From Ephydatia muelleri (lineage: Eukaryota; Porifera; Demospongiae; Spongillida; Spongillidae): DNA of 64,000 nucleotides. Shown here one piece after another: positions 13,156-22,100 of the stretch. The DNA lies in NCBI GenBank assembly GCA_013339895.1, contig JABACO010000001.1, forward strand, positions 8,660,020 through 8,724,019. The letters run 5' to 3'. The notes below the pieces were generated by a model. That model worked only from the letters and a program-made list of their open reading frames with translations. It was not told where the DNA came from and ran no database searches. How positions within the stretch are numbered: the first letter of the stretch is position 1; the number at the start of each line of letters is the position of its first letter. The translations under genes and the position numbers were made by a program.

Positions 13156-13443
13156 GAACATCATACTTCATTTTGAGTCCATCAAATTTGACAACATGTC
13201 AAGACTCACCTGCAATGTTCCAATGTCAAATCAGTGACAATGTTCCAATAGCTTGGTTAATAAATGGCATGGATCCAATTTTCTTATCGCTTAATTCCCC
13301 TTCTACTGATGTACAAACTCATCTGTCTACTTTATTGATACCTAGTAGCAGAAATTTTTCAGGAGGAAGAATCAAGTGTTCCTACAAACTAATGCCTTCA
13401 GGAAATGCAGAGTACAGCAGTGAAGCATTCCTCACAGCAATTG
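13156..13443 (+). CDS. Receptor gene, Ig-like domain exon
   Basis: This exon runs phase 1 to phase 1, with acceptor TATATAG| and donor G|GTACTG. It encodes about 96 residues of one Ig domain: Cys in PAMFQCQI, the core Trp in IAWLINGM, and the second Cys in GGRIKCSY. N-glycosylation sites include NLT and NFS. A whole domain on one phase 1-1 exon is the usual layout of metazoan surface receptors. Confidence 0.88.
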
Positions 13444-13508
13444 GTACTGCATGAATGGCATATTGTTTTGCTTTGAATTTGAGTACAGATGACATTTCAA
13501 TCACACAG

Positions 13509-13796
13509 GCCCTTTCACTACTCCCAGTCTTACTTCTTTGTCTGTGAATCTTACTACATCAAATATATCCTGGAACCTTCCATCAGAAGATCAGACCCCT
13601 TTAGCAACATTCATTTATTCCATTCTGTTAATCAGGAACAGAAATGGAATGGTAGTGTACAATATGACAACACAGACTCAGACTCTGACTTTTAGTATTC
13701 CAGACCCCTGTAATACGTATGATGTCACAGTTAGTGCAGTATACCAGAATCCAAGTACAACATGCATCATCAACAGCTCAGTACCATTGACAGGAG
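13509..13796 (+). CDS. Receptor gene, fibronectin type III domain 1
   Basis: Also a phase 1-1 exon, with acceptor ATCACACAG| and donor G|GTAAAC. It encodes an FN3 domain: a Pro-rich start (GPFTTPSLTSLSV), the strand-B Trp in NISWNLPSE, YSILL in strand C, and CNTYDVTVSAVY as the conserved strand F. It joins in frame to the Ig exon across a 65-bp intron. Confidence 0.88.
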
Positions 13797-14604
13797 GTAA
13801 ACTTACCGATATACAAAGTGTACATAAAGAGGGTTTTTAGTAGTCTGATATGTGTGCCTAATTTTAAATGCAGTGCTTTGATAACTCCGCGATAGACAAT
13901 GAAGCGACAAAAATTTAATAATATGCTACATTTAAAATAGCGCTGTGTGCAGTGTATGCTATAATGAATATTTATTGTTGTTAATGATGAAGTCTTCATT
14001 CACTCATACTGGAGTGGAGAAAGTTTTTCGAGCTTAGAAAGCCAGACAACTCATCTCTCTTCTACGTGTCACGGGTACTATGCAGCCAATTGCAATTGGT
14101 GTTAAAAACCCGAGCTACTGCTCTTTCTTGAGCTCCTCCAGCTCACTATTGCGCCTGATGCCAACGATTGCACACATCTATTAACCTAGTTGGGTGCGAT
14201 AGGTAAAAGCGGATTTATTGCCAAACCACGACATGGTGGTGGCCAACTCATAATGATTATAAAGTTATGAATTTGCAAGTATCAGATCACAGCACATGTC
14301 TTTGCAGGGCGGTCGATCGAGGCATGAATCAACATTAATTAATCACGCGCTGCAATGAGTTAGAGCGCTTCTGCAATGGCTTCAGTAATGCGGCAACTCT
14401 GAGACTTACAAACTGAAAACAGATACAATTGACCAGACTGAGTGTGCTCGTCCACTAATATCACCGTCATATGAACAGCTCCATATATGGCTGAAGGATG
14501 ATCGAGCGTAGCCTCACCCTTGACGCTTTCTAGCTAAAAAGAATATTGCAAAAAGCAAGGTTAATCCACGTGGAAATAATGGCTATTTCTTTGGTATAAT
14601 GTAA

Positions 14605-14745
14605 CGGCCCGATTTAAAACCCTACCCGCTTTAAAGCCGGTCGCCCACTTTAAAGCCGGTTGACCCGCTTTCAAGCCGGTCAACCGGATTCACAACCCAT
14701 ATGCAAAACTGACTCGCTTTAAAGCGGGTCGACCGGATTCAGAAC
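14605..14745. repeat. degenerate repeat of GCTTTAAAGCCGGTC motif
   Basis: About five spaced copies of a motif near CCGCTTTAAAGCSGGTCGACC lie here, some palindromic. It may be the terminus of an uncharacterised element or a binding-site cluster. Confidence 0.5.
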
Positions 14746-14989
14746 ATTTGTTATATGATACAAATGAGATACAATGCAAATTGGCTCAGGGAGTGATATT
14801 AACTGTACCCACAATACCTATGCAAGTAAGCCGCCACCCCGGTTAACCAATTAAATAACAAGTCTATACAGGTACAATTAATATAACTTGCAAATGCCCC
14901 ATATTTGCCTCGTAGATAGCAATACGCATATGCAAGGTAATTATTACAAATAATACAGCAGTATCAATGAATACAAGCCACACACACAC

Positions 14990-15343
14990 AAGAGCTGATC
15001 TGAAAGCCAATGACAATCACTTTTGAATACATACAACTACGTTTGTTTCGTGAATTTTTATCACATGAATGACACATCCATGGTGCTGAAGGTTTTTTCC
15101 AAACACTTTGAGGGACTGTTAAACACCCTTGATGGAACCATTCCTTGCAAACTTCACATTCAACCATGTTACCATTCTCTATGCTCCGACATGTGCTGAT
15201 TATTTCAAGCATCACTGTCTCCTTTACTCTCTTCTTTTTTGTCACCTTCTCGCCAGAAAGGGTTCCATTTAAAGCACTGCAACAAATGTTTTCGCATGTC
15301 GGTCTTAGAAAATGTAATCTGTTGTGGTTCATCTCCAGCACAG
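14990..15343 (-). pseudogene. 3' part of the Ulp1-PHD gene (beyond the BEL insertion)
   Basis: This holds the continuation of the Ulp1 protease reading frame and, in another frame, a PHD finger: STCRSIENGNMVECEVC, then EWFHQGC, then WMCHSC. PHD fingers bind histone tails. The frame of the Ulp1 tail and that of the PHD differ, so either a small intron or an indel lies near 15220. See the other half at 20337-21000. Confidence 0.7.
15339..15343. repeat. target-site duplication CACAG (left)
   Basis: CACAG lies directly outside the left LTR and recurs directly outside the right LTR (20332-20336). Five bases is the usual BEL/Pao duplication. Confidence 0.92.
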
Positions 15344-15511
15344 TGTAGTATATTTCTTATTCGGGACTATACCACGAGCGATTCTAGTAGATCCTAAGCG
15401 TTCCTTCCGCCACGCACTCAACGTTCTCAAACGCCAAAAAATCATTAATCACACTCACGTGCACGAATACAATTATTGGCATATGAATAATCTTAGGACT
15501 AATATCCGACA
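15344..15511 (-). repeat. BEL/Pao LTR (3' LTR), 168 bp
   Basis: It starts TGTAGTATATTTCTTATTCG and ends TATCCGACA, the TG...CA form. By eye it is identical over all 168 bp to the LTR at 20164-20331, implying very recent insertion or gene conversion. Confidence 0.95.
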
Positions 15512-15521
15512 CTCCCCCCTT
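15512..15521 (-). promoter_or_regulatory. polypurine tract
   Basis: On the element's strand AAGGGGGGAG lies immediately before the 3' LTR, the expected plus-strand primer. A TTGACTAG/CTAGTCAA hairpin (15520-15540) overlaps it and the stop codon. Confidence 0.85.
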
Positions 15522-15536
15522 GACTAGTTACGCTAG

Positions 15537-18500
15537 TCAACAGGAAGTCCTACAACTGTTCTTCAATCCTAGCTGAGCGGCGACTCTGGGAGGGTTGGAT
15601 CTTCTGCTGCTAGCAACTGGCTCCATGCTGTGACTACTGGAAGTAGTAGTCTCTAGTTCCCTCTCAGTATCAGACACCTGAGGTGCACTTTCCAAAGGAT
15701 AGAGGTGTTGAATGGGTCGACGTAGTACTGCAGACTTGGAACCGGACATAACTCGCAGGGACGCTCCCATCGCTGCTCCATCTGCACCCTCTAACAGTGT
15801 CTCCACCTTACCCATTCGCCAAATAGTTCGGGGTCGGCCGGGATCGAAGATGAGAACAACATCTCCAACCGCAACCTTGCTCGGCGGCTTCCCTAGACCT
15901 GGATCGCATGCATGACGCTCCCTGAGTGCAGTAAGATACTCAGACCTCCATCTCTTCCAAAACGTTACCATGACCAGACTCAGATATCGCATGCGTCTAT
16001 TCAGGTCCATTCTAGTGGCAACGAACTTCTGAACATAGGCTGTTACTCTGAAGAGCCGCCTGAGGGTGCTGAAGTCTTCACAGCGAATGACTGAGTCAAA
16101 CTGACAGAGTTCTTGTACCACCAAACTGTGTGTGTTCTGTGATGTTGGTCTGCTTCCAATCTTCAGCTCCATTGCACTCGCTTCTGAACTGCAAGAACCA
16201 ATTTCACTGGTTTCATGCTCAGGTTCGCAGAGTCCAGGATGTAGAGTCAGCCATGACTCAGGTATACATGTACCTAACTCTGAAAGGTCTGCTCCCCTTG
16301 ATGGAAGATCAGCTGGATTGACGTTTCTGGCACTATGATACCAACATTTTTCCGGTACTAGAGAACGGATCTCCCTTACTCGGTTTTCCACGAATTGTTT
16401 CCATTCCTTATCGAAACTCCTTATCCAGCAGAGTGCGATCTTGGAGTCTGTAAAACACAGTGGTTCCCCCAATGGGTGCTCTGGTCCCAGTGCACTTGCG
16501 ACACTTGAGAGGAGTCTGGCCAACAAGAGAGCAGCTAGCAGTTCTAGTCTCGGAATGGTTTGCGCACTAAGAGGAGCCACTCGGGTTTTTGAAGCAACAA
16601 ACCTGGCAACGCATCCCTCAGACGACACTATGTTCATATACACAACCGCTGCGTAGGCTCTAGCTGATGCATCGCAGAATCCAACAAGACTGCATGACAG
16701 AGGTTCACCCATACCCTTGAAATAGCATCTTGGTATGCGTAGAAGTAGAGGCTCTCTCATCTGCAGTATCAAGCCCTTCCATCTCTTCAGCAGATCTCCT
16801 TCCAAGTCATCGTCCCAGTTCAGCTTGGCCACACAGATGTCCTGAAACAGCAGCTTGAAACATACTGTCAAAGGTGACAGAAACCCCAGTGGATCATAGA
16901 CTCTTGCCGAAAGTCCAATGACATTCCGTTTTGTGGGTTTCAGCTCGGATGCGGCCTGGTAGAGGTTACTGAGATCACATATGAGTGTATCGTCCATTGG
17001 CTTCCACTTCACTCCAAGCACCTTGTTATATTCTGGATGATCCAACCTTTCCCCCAAGGTATTCTTTGTGTAAGATTCATCCTCACATGCTACTGACACT
17101 CTGCCGGGTACTTGTGCCTGGTGTTCTTGAGGTGACACAAGAGTCTGAAGATTCAAAGAGTTGGATACGAACTTTCGAAGCGTAAATCCTGCCTTGTCTA
17201 AGCATAGTCTTGCCTTCGTAAACAGTTCCAATGCTTCATCGTCAGTCTTAGCCCCAAAGATGAGGTCATCCACATAGATAGATCGATTGAATTTGTCCAC
17301 GAACAGTGGGTCTTCACCTCTGTACTTCTCAACGTGCCTTCTTATCGTTGCATTAAGCAGAAAGGGACTGGCAGACACTCCAAATACCACCCGAGCGAAG
17401 CGCATGATGACCAATCTTGGAAGCTGTGCGTTGATGTCGTGGATCCATAGAAACCTCAGGGCGTCACGATCTTCCTCAGAAACAGATACCATGAGGAAAG
17501 CCTTCTCTATATCAGCAATCACAGCCACCCGGTGAATACGGAACCTCAGGAGTATGTCCATAATGTTTTGCCCAAAGGTAGGCCCTGCATATAGGCAATC
17601 ATTGAGAGACGGCCCATTGCTCCTTGCGGACGCATCGTAAACAATGCGTAATTTGCTTGTCTGCTTGTCTTCCTTAATCACGGCATGATGAGGGAGATAA
17701 TGTGTTATTCCCATTGATCCGATGTCAGAGGGATCAACCACCTCTACTATGCCTCGTCTGATCTGTTCTTGAATGATCTCATCGTATTGTGTCAAGATGT
17801 GTGGTGTTTGCCTAAGTCTCTTCAGTAGATTGAATAGACGTTTTTGGCTTAGGTCAAAGTTGTCTGGGAGCAAAACACGTGGTGATTTCCAGGGAAGTCG
17901 AACACAGTAACGACCATTGTTGAATGATACGCTTTCCATGAAGTTGTCATAGACAGAAGTCTCGCTTTCTTTAATCCCCAGTGTCTCGAGGTCCCAAAAT
18001 GCTTGTAATCGATTTTCTAGATTCGCAATTTCTTGTTGAGCCGAACAAACAGATGCATCCACCTTCATCATGTGAACAGTGCTCAAACAAGTCACGGTTG
18101 GTTCAAGGGTGAGACCTAGTACAGGACCAGATAGGACCCATCCAAATGCTGTTTCGATTGCAGTAGGACCAGCTATGCCCTTCACGACCTTCCCTGTAAC
18201 AATCTTCCAGTATTGATCCACTCCTATTAGGACACCCACTTCTAGGCAGTCCTTCCCATCACTCGAGTCAGCAAGGTCTAGTCCAGACAAATATTGGAAT
18301 CGGCTGGTCGCATAATTGATCGGCTGTCCTGTTAGCGGCTCGCAGATGGTTGGAATCGATAGCAGAGATAAACACATGTCTAGTCCATCTCTTGTCATCA
18401 CGCTGAGGTCGACTAAACTGCACACCTGAACCTTCCCTTCCTCAGCAGCAAATGTTTTCACTAGTAATGTTTCCTTGCTATTCTCCTTAAGTCCCAGCTG

Positions 18501-20120
18501 ATTGCATAACTTGCTCGAGATGTAAGACCTTTGGCTTCCGCTATCCAGCAAGACCCTAGTTTGAATCACAGGGGTTGTTTTGTCAGGAGCCTTGACCCTA
18601 ACGCACGCAGTCTGTAACAATACTGGTGTCTTCGTGCTGACGTACATTGAGACAACTGCTGACGGTCGCCCGTTGGATCCAGTTGGTTCATTGTTGGTTC
18701 GTACTTGGCCAGTAGGAGCAGCATTCTGAACTGTCTGTTGACTTGTTCGGGTTGCGTCTTGTGGTCCATTGGTTTTAGGCCTGGAACAGATGCTCAAATG
18801 GTGTCTTCCTCCACAGTTTGAACACTTGCTTGGCGACCGACAATCCCTTCCTATGTGGCCCTTCTTCAAGCAGTTGTAACACCTTCCAGCCTTGACTAAT
18901 ATCCGCTTCCTCTCTCCAACGTCTGTCACACTTCCACAATCAGAAGATGGATGAGGTTGACTGCAAAATGAGCAAGCAATAGAAGAGTTGTTGGACAGCA
19001 ATGCCGATGCAGTCACTGAACATTCTCTGGGCTGCTTCTTTACAGGTGATGTCACAGTCACAGTTGCAGTTGCTCGTTCCCTCGCACTTATCTCCTTTTC
19101 CACAATCTTCATGATCGCTTCCAGATCCAGACTTTCACCTGTAACCTCCTTACTGATCGACACGCGAATTTCTTGGGGAAGTTTATTCATGACAACCGAC
19201 GACAGTAGACTCCCGTAGGAAGTTGACGGAATTCCAAGTGAACACAGGCTCCTCGTGTGTGTTTCCACCAAGTCGTACAACCGTCGCAGCCCCTTTAGGT
19301 TGTGGTTTGATGTTACAGCCTCCAGACCCATCAGTGCATCCATATGTTTAGTGACGATTTGCTGACGATTGCCAAACCGCTTGGTCAGTATGGTCACTGC
19401 TTCATTATAGTTCGCATCACTAAGCGTGAGGCCTGCTATTGCTGCAGCAGCAGAACCTTCCAGCAAGGAGTTCAGGTAATTGAACTTGTCAACCGATGTA
19501 ATTTCATTGTTCTCATGAATGGAGGATTTGAAGGATTCCCAGAAAGGTGTCCACGATGTCAGATCGCCGTTGAACTTTCTCAGTGATAACTTTGGGAGTT
19601 TTACTCGTCCAATTGCTCTTGATGGCACACTAGCCTGAGCCTGAGGATCTGAAGCAGGTGTTGTCGCTTCTGCTCTCGGTGTGGAGCTCGTAGGAGGTAC
19701 AGGATCTGTTGTTGAAGCCTCTGGTACGGAGGGTACATTATGCCCGACCGCATCACCTTGTTGCTGATGCACACGTGTCTCTTTGTTAGCAGGCTGCGAA
19801 CCCGCCTTCCTCGCGATGTCAAGTCCTGACAAGGCGTCTTGAATATCTAGGATTGCCATATCAATCCCTTCACGGTATACATCGGCTTGCATTATCTCGT
19901 CAACTATTTCGTCCTCCTCCTTCAGTCCGTCCATGATCTCTGCGTCCAGTTTGGATACAGTCTCTCTTTTTTCCTTCAGCGTCTGTAGCTGTTGGCCCAG
20001 TCTCGCGGAGTGCTCTCTCGGTGACCCCAACATCTCCTTCACCTCGGTGAGGATGCGTTTGAGAGACCCCTTGTGTCCCGCGCGGATTCTCTTCTTCTTT
20101 ACCAGTTCCGATTCTGCCAT
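15537..20120 (-). CDS. BEL/Pao Gag-Pol polyprotein lacking integrase
   Basis: 1,527 codons, fully open. Order: N-terminal coiled-coil-like region; Gag (DUF1759-type, KLPKLSLRKFNGDLTSWTPF, from about residue 175); CCHC knuckle CYNCLKKGHIGRDC (about 415); aspartic protease VLLDSGSQRSYI (about 520); reverse transcriptase with YVDD (about 948); A17/RNase H region with GFCDASA and CFTDSK (about 1147-1225). Then RVTAYVQKFV is followed within a few residues (about 1370) by LNRRMRYLSLVMVTFWKRWR, which in the family lies after the integrase (DUF5641). The H2C2 and DDE integrase domains, normally several hundred residues, are therefore missing in frame. Intact elements are correspondingly longer. It would make capsid, protease and RT/RNase H but cannot integrate alone. 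Confidence 0.93.
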   Translation of the reverse strand: MAESELVKKKRIRAGHKGSLKRILTEVKEMLGSPREHSARLGQQLQTLKEKRETVSKLDAEIMDGLKEEDEIVDEIMQADVYREGIDMAILDIQDALSGLDIARKAGSQPANKETRVHQQQGDAVGHNVPSVPEASTTDPVPPTSSTPRAEATTPASDPQAQASVPSRAIGRVKLPKLSLRKFNGDLTSWTPFWESFKSSIHENNEITSVDKFNYLNSLLEGSAAAAIAGLTLSDANYNEAVTILTKRFGNRQQIVTKHMDALMGLEAVTSNHNLKGLRRLYDLVETHTRSLCSLGIPSTSYGSLLSSVVMNKLPQEIRVSISKEVTGESLDLEAIMKIVEKEISARERATATVTVTSPVKKQPRECSVTASALLSNNSSIACSFCSQPHPSSDCGSVTDVGERKRILVKAGRCYNCLKKGHIGRDCRSPSKCSNCGGRHHLSICSRPKTNGPQDATRTSQQTVQNAAPTGQVRTNNEPTGSNGRPSAVVSMYVSTKTPVLLQTACVRVKAPDKTTPVIQTRVLLDSGSQRSYISSKLCNQLGLKENSKETLLVKTFAAEEGKVQVCSLVDLSVMTRDGLDMCLSLLSIPTICEPLTGQPINYATSRFQYLSGLDLADSSDGKDCLEVGVLIGVDQYWKIVTGKVVKGIAGPTAIETAFGWVLSGPVLGLTLEPTVTCLSTVHMMKVDASVCSAQQEIANLENRLQAFWDLETLGIKESETSVYDNFMESVSFNNGRYCVRLPWKSPRVLLPDNFDLSQKRLFNLLKRLRQTPHILTQYDEIIQEQIRRGIVEVVDPSDIGSMGITHYLPHHAVIKEDKQTSKLRIVYDASARSNGPSLNDCLYAGPTFGQNIMDILLRFRIHRVAVIADIEKAFLMVSVSEEDRDALRFLWIHDINAQLPRLVIMRFARVVFGVSASPFLLNATIRRHVEKYRGEDPLFVDKFNRSIYVDDLIFGAKTDDEALELFTKARLCLDKAGFTLRKFVSNSLNLQTLVSPQEHQAQVPGRVSVACEDESYTKNTLGERLDHPEYNKVLGVKWKPMDDTLICDLSNLYQAASELKPTKRNVIGLSARVYDPLGFLSPLTVCFKLLFQDICVAKLNWDDDLEGDLLKRWKGLILQMREPLLLRIPRCYFKGMGEPLSCSLVGFCDASARAYAAVVYMNIVSSEGCVARFVASKTRVAPLSAQTIPRLELLAALLLARLLSSVASALGPEHPLGEPLCFTDSKIALCWIRSFDKEWKQFVENRVREIRSLVPEKCWYHSARNVNPADLPSRGADLSELGTCIPESWLTLHPGLCEPEHETSEIGSCSSEASAMELKIGSRPTSQNTHSLVVQELCQFDSVIRCEDFSTLRRLFRVTAYVQKFVATRMDLNRRMRYLSLVMVTFWKRWRSEYLTALRERHACDPGLGKPPSKVAVGDVVLIFDPGRPRTIWRMGKVETLLEGADGAAMGASLRVMSGSKSAVLRRPIQHLYPLESAPQVSDTERELETTTSSSHSMEPVASSRRSNPPRVAAQLGLKNSCRTSC

Positions 20121-20147
20121 TTTCAGTGCTCGTGTCTCAATTTATTC

Positions 20148-20163
20148 CCGGCTCGAAGGACCA
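20148..20163 (-). promoter_or_regulatory. primer-binding site matching tRNA-Tyr 3' end
   Basis: Directly after the 5' LTR, with no gap, the element strand reads TGGTCCTTCGAGCCGG. This complements the CCGGCTCGAAGGACCA end of eukaryotic tRNA-Tyr as I recall it (16 of 16). Confidence 0.8.
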
Positions 20164-20331
20164 TGTAGTATATTTCTTATTCGGGACTATACCACGAGCG
20201 ATTCTAGTAGATCCTAAGCGTTCCTTCCGCCACGCACTCAACGTTCTCAAACGCCAAAAAATCATTAATCACACTCACGTGCACGAATACAATTATTGGC
20301 ATATGAATAATCTTAGGACTAATATCCGACA
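20164..20331 (-). repeat. BEL/Pao LTR (5' LTR), 168 bp
   Basis: Same sequence as 15344-15511. In minus-strand terms it precedes the primer-binding site and polyprotein and should hold the promoter. Flanked by CACAG at 20332-20336. Confidence 0.95.
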
Positions 20332-20336
20332 CACAG

Positions 20337-20990
20337 AGAGCTGCACAAAATGCCAACGCATTACGACCGCAGTCATTTCCATTTTTCTGTTTATCAGCAT
20401 TGATAAAACCGTAGTCTTATGTTTCATTCATGGGACATAAGTAGTGCACATATCTGCTTTTGTATTGAATCCGGTATAGTGCAACACATGCTGTCATAAA
20501 TATTGACTGTTGAATAGGGCCAACCGATAGTAGAGATGGCTAGCCAATGGTTTCCACCAGAATACAGAACTTGAACAAATTCTTCTCCACCTACAACACA
20601 ACCCCGGTGTGCTGTAGTTAGTAGTGTGTTCTGGAGACCAGGTGTACCATGCTTGCTTTTAAGGAGGCATTGAGTAGCATTGATGATGTTGTCATTCAGC
20701 CAGGAATGGTTGCTTTCAAGAATAGCTCTGAACAAAAAAATGGAAGATCAATCATTATTATAATTATATTCGACAAATTGTACCTGTCTGCTTCATACAA
20801 CTGAACTTTACCAAATCCAGAGGCTTGCACAAGTAATGGCTTGTTGTCATAACTGCGAGAATGAAGCCAAAGTGATACAGGAGTGTTAATATGAAGTCCA
20901 TATTCTGTTGGGTCATGCAATATTCTGAAAGCTGCATGGATGAAGGTTGGTTTTGTGTTATCGATTAACACATGCACATAATACAACAAT
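20337..20990 (-). pseudogene. Ulp1-like (C48) cysteine protease gene, 5' part, split by BEL
   Basis: The frame WLNDNIINATQCLL, GGNHWLAIS (catalytic His) and VNIYDSM (Asp) lies at 20424-20735. After a frame change, QKNGNDCGRNALAF carries the Gln and catalytic Cys at about 20340-20395. The BEL element interrupts just past this motif. If the insertion and one CACAG copy are ignored, the frame stays open into 15343-15250. An upstream exon (20790-20950; AFRILHDPTEYGL, PLLVQASGFGKVQLYEA) probably belongs to the same protein. Ulp1 enzymes cleave SUMO-like tags; copies with PHD fingers and integrases occur in DNA transposons, so this is probably transposon-borne. Confidence 0.78.
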
Positions 20991-21256
20991 TCATGATGCT
21001 TACATCTATGTCTTCATCCTCTCTGCAGCTGCATCATTCTACTTCCTGATTGCCATAATCGCAAAATTGGTGATGAAATCAGTTTATCTTTTAGTTCCTT
21101 ACTACCTGAAAAGTCATTTTTTATCATCACATTCAGAGCAGTGAGATATTGAATTACATACATTTAATGCAGCATGTACACTTACCTTCAACATCGTCAC
21201 AAAATTTGCTCCAAGCATTGAAATCAATACGACAAGGTGTCTCAGTAACTTCAATA

Positions 21257-21442
21257 CTATTGCCAGTCACATGGCTGAAAAAAATGGTAGTGCAATTTGA
21301 TTGATTTAAACAAAAACAAATACCTTGTACAGTTGGAACATGGTGCAGACTTGTGGTAGTAAATGCTGCAGCTAATATTTTTTCGTACACAGTGACATTT
21401 GCGATTGAGGCAGCCAGTCGTGCACTTGCAAGCATTGGTCAC
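21257..21442 (-). pseudogene. Cys-rich CXC-like segment upstream of Ulp1
   Basis: This encodes NACKCTTGCLNRKCHCVRKN, then SCSIYYHKSAPCSNC. A C-x-C...C-x-C...C...HKxxxCxN pattern of this sort follows the integrase in KRBA2/SCAND3-like transposon proteins as I recall them. It lies on the same strand just 5' of the Ulp1 exons, so it is probably part of the same gene. I see no intact flanking exon pair. Confidence 0.5.
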
Positions 21443-21728
21443 AAAATGGTTCCAAGATGCTTGTTGTCTAGCTGCTTCTCTTAATAGTCACTAATCCCTG
21501 GAAACCCCTCATTCATTGTCAGTTGTTAATAAGCTTGGGGCGGAGCCGACAGTAACCTGCTGTAATTGCAAATAATTCATCTGGTTTGCACTATGACAAA
21601 AGAATGTCAACTGTGGCATAATGAAATTACAGTAACACATACATTTAGTATCCCAATGCTCTTACATGTACGTGTACATAGGAAGAAAAATTATGAATGT
21701 TTATAATGATTATGATTTGTATTTATAG

Positions 21729-21826
21729 CTGCACCATCTGCTATGTTGAAGATGCTGCACATTTACTTATTACCTCCGATGGACATCTACCAAATGGACA
21801 ATTTATCTCTGAATATATCCTTTGCG
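21729..21826 (+). CDS. Receptor gene, FN3 domain 2, first half
   Basis: A 98-bp exon between TTTATAG| and |GTAAGTG. Phase 1 at its start matches the FN3-1 exon; it ends in phase 0. It encodes APSAMLKMLHIYLLPPMDIY, then QMDNLSLNISFA. LNISFA fits strand B of an FN3 domain, completed by the exon at 37343. The introns before and after (7.9 and 15.5 kb) are filled with transposons. Confidence 0.68.
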
Positions 21827-22100
21827 GTAAGTGACTAAGTCCTGTTTTGATGTATTAGCTCATTTTCTCAAAGCACTGTTCTGGGCCATTTTGTGAACAA
21901 TTAGGAAGTACATATAGGGCCTAAAACCTATGCATAGATGATTTCAGCACATAACTGTACTTATGATAATTTTAGATACTGATAACATTCAGATACCATA
22001 ATGGAAAGGAATTTTATTTTGAATCGTTTACGACACGGGAGACTTCCGTTACAGAAGTTCTCGATAAAGGAAATGTTTTGTTGGGTTCTGCATAGTGGAT

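Larger units (their letters stand above)
15344..20331 (-). mobile_element. BEL/Pao LTR retrotransposon, young, integrase-less
   Basis: A complete 4,988-bp element: identical LTRs, CACAG duplications, a tRNA primer site, a polypurine tract and one open frame of 1,527 codons. It sits in the Ulp1 gene on the same strand. Structurally it is a fresh insertion, yet it lacks the integrase module, so it probably used another element's integrase in trans. Confidence 0.95.

Noticed and set aside
16441..19586. Several plus-strand ORFs opposite the BEL polyprotein
   Set aside because: Antisense shadows of an intact 1,527-codon frame with clear domains.
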